A DNA stretch of 64,000 bases from CALDTK01 sp963837005 (lineage in GTDB: Bacteria > Bacteroidota > Bacteroidia > Chitinophagales > Saprospiraceae). This document shows positions 52,017-60,663 of this stretch, in pieces. A model generated the notes under the pieces. The model was not told the DNA's origin and searched no databases. It saw only the letters and a list, made by a program, of their open reading frames with translations. The translations under genes and the position numbers were made by a program. The DNA lies in assembly GCA_963837005.1 (NCBI GenBank), contig CAWIMC010000017.1, positions 44,610 to 108,609 of the forward strand. The letters run 5' to 3'. The number at the start of each line of letters is the position of its first letter. Position 1 is the first letter of the stretch.

Positions 52017-52937
52017 ATGCGTGTCCTATCTCTCTCGCTCGTTCTGCTCTTAACAGCTTTCGCCAAAACCCTCCCCGCCCAAGCCCCCGCCGGCCCGCTC
52101 GCCACGGTCCAGGAGCTTTTCGACGGGATGCGGGCGGGCTCCGAGGCGCGGGTGGCGGCTACGCTACACCCTCAGGCGCAATTTCTCTCGATCGAAGATG
52201 GAGCCAGTGGGGCGAAGGTGAGTCCGCTGGCCCCGAGCGACTTCGCTGAACTCGTTGGCACCTGGGCTCCGGGCTTCGGGGACGAGCGCTTCGCCAGGCC
52301 TACGGTACGCCGCGACGGCTCGCTGGCGAGCGTTTGGATGCGCTACCACTTCTACAGTCAGGGGGCGTTTAGGCACTGCGGCGCCGAGAACTTCACCCTC
52401 GTCGAGACGCGACCCGGCACCTGGCAGATTTTGACGGGCGTCGATACCCGCCAGCAAGAGGGCTGCCCCGCCTTAGAGGACACGCCCGACCTCGCTGCCC
52501 TCGACACCCTCATGGATCGCTGGCACCGAGCGGCCGCGACCGCCGACGAGGACACCTTCTTCGGGACGATGAGCGCCGACGGCATCTACCTCGGTACCGA
52601 CCGTACGGAGCGCTGGATACGCGATTCGATGGCGACCTGGGCGGCCCCGTACTTCGAGCGCGACGTGGCCTGGGCCTTCACGCCGATCGAGCGCCACTGG
52701 TACCTCAGCGACGACGGCGAGGTCGCCTGGTTCGAAGAGCATCTGGACTCCCCGCACATGGGCGTGGTGCGTGGGTCGGGCGTTTTGACGAAAGTCGACC
52801 TAGGCCATAGCAAAGCCCTATCCACGGCTACGCCTTCTGGCAAAACAACTTGGGCCTTGCGTCACTACAACCTCGCGCTGGCGGTACCGAACGAGCGCAT
52901 GGACGCCGTGCAGTTGGCGATTGACGCAAAGAACTGA
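52017..52937 (+). CDS. secreted protein with two NTF2-like (SnoaL/DUF4440) domains
   Basis: A 306-residue protein from ATG 52017 with a signal peptide (LVLLLTAFAKTLPAQ). Residues 22-140 form a first NTF2-like domain (VQELFDGMRAGSEARVAATLHPQAQF ... GTWQILTGVDTRQ); residues 160-285 form a second one (LDTLMDRWHRAAATADEDTFFGTMSADGIYLGTD ... WYLSDDGEVAWFEEHL). NTF2-like proteins bind or turn over diverse small molecules. An exact A-type hairpin motif (52056-52069) falls in the signal peptide and encodes AFAKT; variants lie at 52782 and 52832. The 257 bp upstream, after hisH, show nothing recognisable. Confidence 0.83.
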   Translation: MRVLSLSLVLLLTAFAKTLPAQAPAGPLATVQELFDGMRAGSEARVAATLHPQAQFLSIEDGASGAKVSPLAPSDFAELVGTWAPGFGDERFARPTVRRDGSLASVWMRYHFYSQGAFRHCGAENFTLVETRPGTWQILTGVDTRQQEGCPALEDTPDLAALDTLMDRWHRAAATADEDTFFGTMSADGIYLGTDRTERWIRDSMATWAAPYFERDVAWAFTPIERHWYLSDDGEVAWFEEHLDSPHMGVVRGSGVLTKVDLGHSKALSTATPSGKTTWALRHYNLALAVPNERMDAVQLAIDAKN

Positions 52938-53052
52938 CCAAAAGCCTACGTTAGTGAGGTGACCTGCATCATCGACTATCCTTCCAGAGGAAGATAAAAT
53001 GTCTCCGCTCGGCGATGCCGCCACAGCAGCTGAATACCGTTATCGTGCTAGA

Positions 53053-54039
53053 CTATCGCTTGCTTTCTTCACGAGTAGTAGAGGGAAGGCCGCCGAGCAC
53101 CGACACCACTCGCGCCACCTCTCCGGCCGCGTGCCCGCTACTCACCACCACCCGACACACCTCCGGGCTGTCCGCTGTAGGGTAGCGCGTCTTGGCGAAA
53201 GCTATCCCCGCCTCGCTGAGCGCATCTGCCTGCCGAGCGTCGAGTAAGAAGGCCGGGTGCCCCGTCGCGTGCACTAAACCCAGGTTCTCGAGCGCGGCGA
53301 CGTTTGCCAACAGCGCGGTCCGCCGCTCTAAGGCATAGTCCAGCCCGTTGGCCAAAGCACTCGCGTACCCCGGAGGTACAGACGAGGCCCCTCCGAAGGC
53401 TGCCGCGGCCCGGAAGGCCTGCGCCCAGTCCGCGCTACTCACCAGCACCGCCCCCGGTACCGAAAAACTCTTCCCGAGGCTTGCGCAGACCAACAGCTCA
53501 GCGCCCAGTTGGCCAAACTTCGCCCGACTCGCGCGTCCGTGTGGCCCGAGCACGCCCAGGCTATGGCTGTCGTCTAGGACCACCATCGCGTGTGCGGGCA
53601 GCTCGCTCAGCCAGTCCAAGCGGGCCTCCACGCAACGGATCGCACAGACGCGGTCCGAGACCACGGCGATCCGTTCGCCAGCCGCCGCTTTGCTCAGCGC
53701 TTCTGTCCGCCAAATCTCGGCGTCGGTAGAGCCTTTCACCCCCGGTCGCCGCCAACAAGCGTGCGCGAACGGACCGGCGAGCACCGTGTAGCCTTGAGCC
53801 TGCAGGCGATCCACGACCAGTGCGGCGAGCAGACTTCCGCTGCTCACCAGCGTCACCGCCGGAGCGTCGAGCCACGCTGCGAGTCGATGCTCGGCCTGGG
53901 CGTATACGGGCGGACAGTAGGCAGCCCCGCGCGAGCCGGCGAAGTGCGTCCCGTGTTCCCGTATCCCTTCGGTGATGAGGCCCGCCCACCGCTCGTCGCG
54001 GTCGAGTCCTAGGTAAGCCGGTTGGTCGAAGGCACGCAT
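53053..54039 (-). CDS. PLP-dependent alpha-oxoamine synthase-like aminotransferase
   Basis: A 328-residue fold-type I enzyme, from ATG 54039, resembling the 2-amino-3-ketobutyrate CoA ligase/8-amino-7-oxononanoate synthase group: HGTHFAGSRGAAY (substrate-entry glycine loop), VTLVSSGSLLAAL, the PLP-binding MVVLDDSHSLGVLGPHGRAS and the Schiff-base Lys in CASLGKSFSVPGAVLVS. It is about 60 residues shorter than BioF. The gene diverges from the kinase gene with a 37-bp shared gap. No biotin genes are adjacent, so the exact reaction is open. Confidence 0.8.
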   Translation of the reverse strand: MRAFDQPAYLGLDRDERWAGLITEGIREHGTHFAGSRGAAYCPPVYAQAEHRLAAWLDAPAVTLVSSGSLLAALVVDRLQAQGYTVLAGPFAHACWRRPGVKGSTDAEIWRTEALSKAAAGERIAVVSDRVCAIRCVEARLDWLSELPAHAMVVLDDSHSLGVLGPHGRASRAKFGQLGAELLVCASLGKSFSVPGAVLVSSADWAQAFRAAAAFGGASSVPPGYASALANGLDYALERRTALLANVAALENLGLVHATGHPAFLLDARQADALSEAGIAFAKTRYPTADSPEVCRVVVSSGHAAGEVARVVSVLGGLPSTTREESKR

Positions 54040-54076
54040 GTGCGGCGAAAGGTAGGCGCACCGCATCTTTAGCCCC

Positions 54077-54949
54077 ATGACGACCCACCCGGTGCTGTGC
54101 TTTGGCGAGATGCTGATCGACGAATTGCCCAGCGGCGCACGACCGGGCGGCGGACCGTTCAACACCGCTGCCCACCTCGCTGCTCTCGGCACGCCTGCCG
54201 CCATCGTGAGCGCCCTCGGCGAAGATCTTCGGGCCGATGTCCTGCGGGGCGTCGCTACTGAGCGGGGCGTCGATACGCACGTACTCCAGACCAGCTACCT
54301 CGAGACCGGGCGCGTCACCGTCACCCTCGACGCCGACGGCGAGCCCGACTACGACATCATCGCACCGGTGGCCTGGGACCTGATCCGCTATCCCGCTAGC
54401 GGCGAGCGCTACGCCGATGCGGCCGTCAATCTTTTGCCCGTGTTTGCCAAGAACGCTCCGGCGATCCTATGCTGGATGCTCGGGGTCCGCAGTGAAATTA
54501 GTAAGGCCTCGCTGGGGGAGGTTTTGGCGAAAGCCGCACCGGGTTGCCTCAAGGTCGCAGATTTGGGCTTTCGCCAAAACTTCCACTCCGCGGAGTTGCT
54601 CGACTACTTGTTACAGCGCGTCAATGTGGCCAAACTAAACGCCTCAGAACTAGCCCGCGTCTGCCTCGCGCTCGAGCTGGAGCACCGCCCGCAGGTTTTG
54701 GCGAAAGCCTACGACCTCGATACCATCATCATCACCAATGGCGCAAAGGGGGCGACGCTCTACCGCGACGAGCTAGTGGTCACCGCAGAGAGTCCAGTGG
54801 TAGACGTGGTGGATACGGTGGGTTGCGGAGATGCTTTCCTCGCTGGGTACATCCACGCCCGCCTCCGCGAGGTCCCCGACCAGCGTGCCCTGACCGCGGC
54901 TTGTGCCCGCGGCAGCTACGCAGCGACGCTTAGCGGTGGACTCCCATAG
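54077..54949 (+). CDS. PfkB-family carbohydrate kinase (fructokinase-like)
   Basis: A 290-residue ribokinase-fold kinase. The N-terminal FGEMLIDELPSGARPGGGPFNTAAHLAALG is the PfkB signature 1 region. The C-terminal VVDTVGCGDAFLAGYIHA holds the GCGD anion hole and catalytic Asp. IIITNGAKGATLYRD precedes it. The sugar is probably fructose or another ketohexose. Three exact hairpin motifs lie within 190 bp (54521, 54567, 54695), the densest spot in the window. Confidence 0.92.
   Translation: MTTHPVLCFGEMLIDELPSGARPGGGPFNTAAHLAALGTPAAIVSALGEDLRADVLRGVATERGVDTHVLQTSYLETGRVTVTLDADGEPDYDIIAPVAWDLIRYPASGERYADAAVNLLPVFAKNAPAILCWMLGVRSEISKASLGEVLAKAAPGCLKVADLGFRQNFHSAELLDYLLQRVNVAKLNASELARVCLALELEHRPQVLAKAYDLDTIIITNGAKGATLYRDELVVTAESPVVDVVDTVGCGDAFLAGYIHARLREVPDQRALTAACARGSYAATLSGGLP
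54521..54708. repeat. cluster of three exact dispersed motifs inside the kinase gene
   Basis: GTTTTGGCGAAAGC at 54521-54534 and 54695-54708, and its reverse complement at 54567-54580. In the kinase they encode VLAKAA, VLAKAY and GFRQNF. The first and third are the same frame and orientation; the second is inverted, so two different peptides result from one DNA word. Confidence 0.95.
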
Positions 54950-54953
54950 CGCA

Positions 54954-55310
54954 TTATCCTCGGGTCACCGTCCACGCAAGGACGCCCAGCCCCAGCAGGA
55001 GGCTCGCGCCGACGTACAAGATCGCGGACGTGGTACGACCTTGTTGCACGAGAGCTACTGCCTCCAGGCTAAAGGTCGAGAAGGTGCTGAGGCCTCCGCA
55101 GAAACCTGTGGCCAGCAGCAGGCGGGTGCTCGTCGATAGCTCCGTACGTTGGGTTTCGGCGGCGAGCCACCCGAGTAGCGCACAGGCGACTACATTGACG
55201 AGGAGTGTAGCCCAGATGGCCTCCCGACCCGCGCTCACGGCCCAGCGCCCGAGTCCGTAGCGCAGGGCCGAACCAAATCCGCCCCCCGCGAAGACCAAGA
55301 GCCAGGTCAC
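54954..55310 (-). CDS. crcB: fluoride ion exporter/channel CrcB (Fluc)
   Basis: A 118-residue, four-helix membrane protein. GGGFGSALRYGLGRW near residue 10, the buried Asn of NVVACALLGW and GFCGGLSTFSTFSLE near residue 73 (phenylalanine-box and Na+ site) define CrcB. It works as a dual-topology dimer that expels fluoride. The start overlaps the stop of the upstream glycosyltransferase gene by 4 bp (ATGA). No fluoride riboswitch was recognised. Confidence 0.95.
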   Translation of the reverse strand: MTWLLVFAGGGFGSALRYGLGRWAVSAGREAIWATLLVNVVACALLGWLAAETQRTELSTSTRLLLATGFCGGLSTFSTFSLEAVALVQQGRTTSAILYVGASLLLGLGVLAWTVTRG

Positions 55311-56458
55311 ACGCGGTGCGGGCTACCCTCCTGCCGACCGCTGCGCACGTCGCTCGTCTCCCTCGTCGCGGGCGCCTCTGCGGACTTGCTAGGCGCAGCA
55401 GCGAGGGCGCGCTCGCGACGCTTGAGCTGTAGCTGTAGTGAAACAGTAGCCACGAGGGCGAGCAGCGAGATGAGGCACACCAGCGCGAGATTGCCGAGCC
55501 ACTGCATCGAGACGACGAGCACGATAAACAGGATCGCTACAGTAGCGAGGATGAGCGTCGTCTGCCCGTGGGTAAACTTCAGGTCGACGAGCAGGTGGTG
55601 AATGTGGTTGCGGTCGGGGTAAAATGGCGAGCGCCCTCGGTAAATCCGGGTAATAAAGACCCGCAACGTGTCGAAAAGCGGGACAATTAAAAACCCGATA
55701 GCCGCTGCCGGCGCTGCCGGGAGGTAGTACGGATTGTCGACCGGCATCTCGGCGTGGAACTGGAGGAAGCGAATCGTGAGCACCGACATGAGTAGACCTA
55801 ACAGCAGGCTCCCGGTATCGCCCATGAAGATTTTGGCGGGCGTCCAGTTGTACTTCAGGAAGGCGAGTGTCGACCCGACGACTGCGGCGGCCAGCAGCGT
55901 GTACTCCGGGTGGCCAACGAGGTAAAACCACGTTCCGAGAGCGAGCGCCGACACGATGCTGATCGACCCGGTGAGCCCGTTGACGCCGTCAATCAAGTTG
56001 AAGGCGTTGATGATGACGATGATGGTGAAGACCGTAAGCGCGGCCGAGATCCAGAAGGGCAGCAACCCGATACCCGCGATGCCAAACAGGCCCGGAATCC
56101 GTACGTCGGCCGACCATACGAGGATGCCGGCCGCGAAGATTTGCCCGAGCATCTTGGTCATTGGGCGACTCGGAATGATGTCGTCTTTAGCGCCAATGAG
56201 AAAGACGACGATGCACGCACACATCACGTACTGAAGCCCGGCAAAGAGCACGTGGGGCGTCCACGCGATGACGCTAAAGAGAACGCCCGCAAAAATGCCG
56301 ACTCCCCCGAGGCTCGGCGTACTCTCTGAGTGCGAGCGGCGCTCGCCGGGTTCGTCGGTAAGGCCTTTGACCTTCGCGATCTTGATGATCGACGGGATCA
56401 CGTAAAACGTGATCGCAAATGCTGTCACGAAGGCCAGTACACTGCTATAGATCGTCAT
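55307..56458 (-). CDS. undecaprenyl-phosphate sugar-1-phosphate transferase (MraY/WecA/TagO family)
   Basis: A 383-residue integral membrane enzyme of glycosyltransferase family 4 that transfers GlcNAc-1-P or a similar sugar phosphate to undecaprenyl phosphate, starting surface polysaccharide synthesis. About ten helices are visible. RRSHSESTPSLGGVGIFAG is the family N-terminal motif; FLIGAKDDIIPSRP carries the Asp pair; NLIDGVNGLTGSIS and FMGDTGSLLLGLL carry the Mg2+-binding Asp and the GDTGS motif; RNHIHHLLVDL is the HIHHLL signature. It is coupled to crcB. Confidence 0.94.
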   Translation of the reverse strand: MTIYSSVLAFVTAFAITFYVIPSIIKIAKVKGLTDEPGERRSHSESTPSLGGVGIFAGVLFSVIAWTPHVLFAGLQYVMCACIVVFLIGAKDDIIPSRPMTKMLGQIFAAGILVWSADVRIPGLFGIAGIGLLPFWISAALTVFTIIVIINAFNLIDGVNGLTGSISIVSALALGTWFYLVGHPEYTLLAAAVVGSTLAFLKYNWTPAKIFMGDTGSLLLGLLMSVLTIRFLQFHAEMPVDNPYYLPAAPAAAIGFLIVPLFDTLRVFITRIYRGRSPFYPDRNHIHHLLVDLKFTHGQTTLILATVAILFIVLVVSMQWLGNLALVCLISLLALVATVSLQLQLKRRERALAAAPSKSAEAPATRETSDVRSGRQEGSPHRV

Positions 56459-56495
56459 ACGCTACGGTCAAAGATAGGCCCTTAGCCAATGTGGG

Positions 56496-56909
56496 TCACT
56501 GCTCGATCGCTTCGGCAGCCTCACGGAGTTTGTCGCCTACTCCACCTTTCAGCTTTCGCCAAACCTCTCGCGCGCCGGCTTTTCCGTAGCGCTGTGTGTA
56601 AAAGGCCGACACCCCACGCCAAAACGTTCGGTCTTGCGCCCGGGTGAGCTGCTCGTCGTGTTGCGGGTAGCATACTTCGACCAGCTCTACGAGGCGCTCG
56701 TCGTAAGGTTTCCAGGCCTTGTCGGAGGCGTCGTAGCGCAGACTCTTGACATCGGCAAAGAAGTCATCTGCCTTGCCGGCAAAACTCGTGGCGTCGCCCC
56801 CGCACGGATCGAGGTTGCAGGCACCGAGCGTCAGGAGCAGCCCCAGGACCCAGGGCATTGCCCACGCGGGAAGGACGTTTAGGCGGGCAGGTGGCCGGAG
56901 TAGGATCAT
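56496..56909 (-). CDS. small lipoprotein of unknown function
   Basis: A 137-residue protein with a signal peptide II (LGLLLTLGACNLDPC). The mature part is helical with SFAGKADDFFADVKSLRYDAS and TFWRGVSAFYTQRYGKAGAREVWRKLK. No family was recognised. It lies 37 bp upstream of the TagO-like gene on the same strand. A shortened hairpin motif is at 56552-56564. Confidence 0.72.
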   Translation of the reverse strand: MILLRPPARLNVLPAWAMPWVLGLLLTLGACNLDPCGGDATSFAGKADDFFADVKSLRYDASDKAWKPYDERLVELVEVCYPQHDEQLTRAQDRTFWRGVSAFYTQRYGKAGAREVWRKLKGGVGDKLREAAEAIEQ

Positions 56910-56947
56910 ACGGGGGGAGGCTAGGGAGAGTCCGAAGGTAGGGGGCG

Positions 56948-58631
56948 CTAGACCGTGGCGGCCGCCTTGCCGAGCCCGAGGCGTTCGACGGTGTCGCGGA
57001 CCACGCCCGACGCAAACGGCGAACGCAAGTTGGCCAGCGTGACGAGGTCTAAGAAACTTTCGCTGCCCCCCGCGCGGCAGAGTTTAAGGTAATCCGTCCA
57101 CGCCCCGCGGTGACTCACTTGGTCCCGCTGGTAGAATTGCAGCGCACACACCTGCGCTAGTGCGTAGTCGATGTAGTAGAACGGTACCTGGAAGATGTGG
57201 CTTTGCCGCAGCCACCCGCCACCTCGTTCTAAAAAGTCGTTGCCGTCGTAGTCGCGGTGCGGGAGGTAAACCCGCTCAATATCGCGCCACAGAGCCATGC
57301 GCGCTTCGGTGGTGAGGGTAGGCTGCTCGTAGACGGCGTGCTGGAACTCGTCTACGGCCGTGATGTACGGTAGGACCTTGATCGCCGACTCGAGGTGATC
57401 GGTGCGGTAGTTGTCGGCCCCCTTCCCGAAGAAATTCTCCATCCAGGGGTAGGCGAAGAACTCCATCGACATGGAGTGGATCTCGCAGGCTTCGTAGGTC
57501 GGGAGGATGTACTCGATGACGGGCTGGTTGCGCGACTCGTACATCTGGAAGGCGTGTCCCATCTCGTGCGTGAGGACATCGATGTCGCCGGAGGTACCGT
57601 TGAAGTTCGAGAAGATGTACGGTACGCAGTACTTGTACAAGTACGTGCAGTAGCCCGCCGGTGGCCTTGCCGTCGCGGGCGACGAGGTCCATCAACTTCC
57701 GTTCGCGCATGAGCTTAAAGAAGGCGTCCGTCTCTGGGCTGAGCTCTTCGTAGAGATCGGCGGCGGCGGCGACGGTCTCTTCGTAGGTGCCCTTCGGCTT
57801 CGGGTTGCCCTCCGGGAAGGCCACGCCTTCGTCGTAGTAGCAAAGTCGGTCCAGCCCGAGGCGCCGACGTTGGCGTTCGTAGAGCGCGGTGGCGAGCGGG
57901 ACGATGTGTTGGCGGACCTGCTCCCGGAAGCCAGCTACGTCGCCGGGGCCGTAGTCGGTGCGGGCCATGCGATCGTATCCCAGCGGGACGAAAGTATCGT
58001 GGCCCATCGTGTGCGCGATGCCTGTGCGCACAGTGGTCAGGTCGGCGTACAGCGTGTTAAGTTCGGCCTCGTGCTCGGCGAAGAAGGCCCAGTGCGCCGC
58101 GGAGGCCTCCCGGCGGGTCGCGCGATCGGGCGAGATCATGAGCGGCTGGAGGCTCGATAGGTTGTAGGTTTTCTCGCGAAACTCGATTTTGGCCTGGGCC
58201 TTTATCTTGGTGTACGCGCTGGCGAGCTGGTTTTCCTTGCCGAGCTCGGTGATCGTAGCGGGATCAAAAGACCGCAGGCTGATCTCGGTGCGCCGCAAGA
58301 ACTGTCGCCCGAACATGGCCTCGATCTCGCCGCGGTGCTCGCTGCCGACGAGAGCCTCGGCGAAGCGGTTGACGAGGGCCTCGAACTCCGGTCCAGCCGC
58401 GTCGAAGAAGGCATTTTCGGCCTCGTAAAAGGCGTCGCCGGTGTCGCCGGTGTGGCGGATGTGGCAAAGGCTCTGCTGCGTCACGAAACGCGAACGCAGT
58501 TTCTTGATCGCGCGGATGAGTTCGACCTGGCCGTCGGCGTCGGCCCTCGGGAAGGCCTGGAGGAGTTCGTCGAACTGCGTGGTGAGTTCGGCGAGGTCGG
58601 GACGTTCGTAGGGGATTTCTGCAAATTGCAT
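56948..58631 (-). CDS. M3-family oligoendopeptidase (one frameshift)
   Basis: A zinc oligopeptidase of about 560 residues (PepF/M3B subtype), cytoplasmic. From ATG 58631 the first frame runs to about 57657 (LTTQFDELLQAFPRAD at the start; VPLGYDRMARTDYGPGDVAGFREQV; KLMDLVARDGKATGG). There one base too many at the CCC of 57654-57656 shifts the frame. It continues as YKYCVPYIFSNFNGTSGDIDVLTHEMGHAFQMYES, where HEMGH is the metal site, and IHSMSMEFFAYPWMENFF with the third ligand. It ends LGLGKAAATV. All catalytic parts are intact, so an assembly error is likely. Confidence 0.9.
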
Positions 58632-58769
58632 AGGCGGGCAAAAGTACGGTGCGCGGGTAGGGCAGGGGTCAGTGCAGGACCTGCTTTGCGTCACCCCAAT
58701 CTGGTATCTATGGCTCGTTCGGTGTGGGGAAGTGCGCTACCTTGTCGCCCCTAAACCCCCCGATCCTCC

Positions 58770-59537
58770 TTGTCTACCGCGCACGACGAACAAACTGAGG
58801 CCGTGATGTTGGCCCGCATCGACCGCGCCCGACTCCCTCGCCACGTCGCCGTCATCATGGACGGTAATGGCCGCTGGGCGCAAAGCCAGGGGCAGCCCCG
58901 GGTATTTGGGCACCGCAACGGCGTGCGTGCCGTCGACGAGGTCACCGAGGCCGCCGCCGAACTCGGGATCGAGTACCTCACGCTGTACGCCTTCTCGACC
59001 GAGAACTGGAGCCGCCCCCAGCAGGAGGTCGACGCCCTCATGATGCTCCTCGTCGAGACGATCCGCCAGGAGGTCCCGAAGCTGCAGAAGAATCGCATCC
59101 GTTTGGAGAGTATCGGCGACCTCACGCGCCTCCCGCCCGAGAGCCAGACAACTCTCCTCGAGGCCATCGCCGAGACGAAGAACAACGACCGCATGACGCT
59201 GGTCCTGGCGCTCAACTACTCCGCCAAGTGGGAGATACTAGAAGCGGTCCGCTCGATCGCACACAAGGTGGGTGAGGGCCGCATCAGTGCCGCGAGCATC
59301 GATGAGGCCATGTTTACGTCTGCGCTCAGTACGCAGGGCATGCCCGACCCGGAGTTGTTGATCCGCACTTCGGGCGAGAGCCGCATTTCCAACTTTCTTC
59401 TCTGGCAACTGGCCTACGCCGAGCTACACTTCACGCCCACGTTTTGGCCGGACTTTAGAAAGCAGCACTTTTACGAGGCCTTGTTGGATTACCAGGATCG
59501 GGAGCGGCGATTCGGAAAGACGAGTGAGCAGGTGTGA
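58770..59537 (+). CDS. uppS: isoprenyl transferase (undecaprenyl diphosphate synthase)
   Basis: A 255-residue cis-prenyltransferase that builds undecaprenyl diphosphate, the lipid carrier for peptidoglycan and surface polysaccharides. HVAVIMDGNGRWAQSQGQPR (Asp and GNGRWA signature), YAFSTENWSRP and RTSGESRISNFLLWQLAYAEL are all family motifs. TTG at 58770 gives the full N-terminus; ATG 58806 is an alternative. Unlike in many genomes, it is not in an operon with cdsA; bamA, its common Bacteroidota neighbour, lies 2.6 kb away in convergent orientation. A mini-hairpin array follows directly after the stop. Confidence 0.95.
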   Translation: MSTAHDEQTEAVMLARIDRARLPRHVAVIMDGNGRWAQSQGQPRVFGHRNGVRAVDEVTEAAAELGIEYLTLYAFSTENWSRPQQEVDALMMLLVETIRQEVPKLQKNRIRLESIGDLTRLPPESQTTLLEAIAETKNNDRMTLVLALNYSAKWEILEAVRSIAHKVGEGRISAASIDEAMFTSALSTQGMPDPELLIRTSGESRISNFLLWQLAYAELHFTPTFWPDFRKQHFYEALLDYQDRERRFGKTSEQV

Positions 59538-59983
59538 CGCGCGAAGCGCGTATTGTGACGGCGTTCCGCCTGGTTGTGACGCGCTTCGCGCTATTTGTGA
59601 CGCTACCGCTTTACGACGTGGAGGGGCCGCTGTTCGTGACGAGGGTGACGCTACGCTGATTGTGACAGCGTTCCGCTTAGTTGTGACGCGCTTCGCGCTA
59701 TTTGTGATGCTACCGCTTTACGACGTGGAGGGGGCGCTGTTCGTGACGATGGTGACGCTACGCTGATTGTGACAGCGTTCCGCTTAGTTGTGACGCGCTT
59801 CGCGCTATTTGTGACGCTACCGCTTTACGACGTGGAGGGGGCGCATGTATTCGCTGCTTGTACAGTCTCCTCCACACTCGTGGAGTGCCCACATCATGCT
59901 CGCGTCGTCAAGCGGTAGCGTCACAATTAGGCCGCAGGCCGTCACAATCAGCGCAGCCGTCACCAACCAGCGCCGCAGGCGCG
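59538..59983. repeat. mini-hairpin tandem array (GTGAC phrase), left of the four-helix gene
   Basis: Starting right after uppS, a phrase containing TTGTGACG is repeated with small inverted repeats: GCGC-TTC-GCGC, GCG-TTC-CGC, GGCG-TTC-CGCC, GC-TAC-GC. A longer unit of about 116 bp (containing CTACCGCTTTACGACGTGGAGG) occurs three times up to about 59840. From about 59910 the phrase is inverted (GTCACAA) with GGCC-GCA-GGCC and GCGC-CGCA-GGCGC hairpins. No coding frame is credible in it. Confidence 0.92.
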
Positions 59984-60349
59984 TCATTCCTTAAGATTAT
60001 TTAGGGCTTTCCGCTGCTTATTGATCTCGAAGCCGATGCGGGTGATGAGCGACCTTAGATGAGCTACCCGGTCCGTAGACATGAGTTTGCGCTCTTCGCA
60101 CTTAGCCAAAAAGCACCACGTCTCTATAGCCGATCCGCGCGCGTAAATCAGGAAGAGTCGCTTGTCTTTCCTATGATGACGCCCATGGCCCTCAGCAATA
60201 TTCGCGGCAATCGAATCGGCACACCTAACGAGTTGTTTCGCGACCGTATCGCGGGCGAAGTAGTCCCACGTCTTAGTCGTATCCCAAATCTCCCGCCCTA
60301 ATTCCATGGCCATCCTATACGCCGGCACCTCGTCGATCTTCACATACAC
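59984..60349 (-). CDS. four-helix-bundle protein (23S rRNA intervening-sequence family)
   Basis: A 121-residue alpha-helical protein. EVPAYRMAMELGREIWDTTK, DTVAKQLVRCADSIAANIAEGHGR and FLIYARGSAIETWCFLAKCEE match the S23/four-helix-bundle family, whose members lie in intervening sequences of 23S rRNA genes or stand alone, and are structurally related to the Avd protein of diversity-generating retroelements. Here there is no rRNA, reverse transcriptase or template repeat nearby. The gene is bounded on both sides by mini-hairpin arrays and has lower GC than its neighbours, which hints at a mobile cassette. Confidence 0.9.
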   Translation of the reverse strand: MYVKIDEVPAYRMAMELGREIWDTTKTWDYFARDTVAKQLVRCADSIAANIAEGHGRHHRKDKRLFLIYARGSAIETWCFLAKCEERKLMSTDRVAHLRSLITRIGFEINKQRKALNNLKE

Positions 60350-60431
60350 GGCAACAAACTAGTGTATCTCACCAATTACGATGCTCAAATCTTCAGTCCT
60401 CGAATGCTCGCACGCCGCCTACACATCATGC

Positions 60432-60663
60432 GCGCGTCGTAAAGCGGTAGCGTCACAACCAGGCCGCAGGCCGTCACAACTAGCGAAGCGTCACAATCAG
60501 GCCGCAGGCCGTCACAACTAGCGAAGCGTCACAATCAGGCCGCAGGCCGTCACAACTAGCGAAGCGTCACAATCAGGCCGCAGGCCGTCACAACTAGCGA
60601 AGCGTCACAATCAGGCCGCAGGCCGTCACAACTAGCGTAACGTCACAACCAGCGCGTAGCGCT
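60432..60663. repeat. mini-hairpin tandem array (GTCACAA phrase), right of the four-helix gene
   Basis: About five units of a 34-bp repeat: GTCACAACTA-GCGAAGC-GTCACAATCA-GGCCGCAGGCC. The hairpins are GC-GAA-GC (triloop GAA) and GGCC-GCA-GGCC (triloop GCA). The array is preceded by GCGCGCGTCGTAAAGCGGTAGC-type elements at 60430-60450 and ends with GCGTAACG and GCGCGTAGCGC just at the truA stop. The 34-bp units are nearly identical, with no unique spacers. Confidence 0.93.

Noticed and set aside
59984..60349. Diversity-generating retroelement, from the Avd-like four-helix protein
   Set aside because: No reverse transcriptase and no template/variable repeat pair were found around it.
59984..60349. 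23S rRNA intervening sequence
   Set aside because: The flanks are hairpin arrays, uppS and truA; no rRNA sequence was recognised.
60432..60663. CRISPR array (34-bp near-identical repeats)
   Set aside because: The repeats are contiguous, without unique spacers, and no cas genes are near; every base belongs to the phrase or the mini-hairpin.
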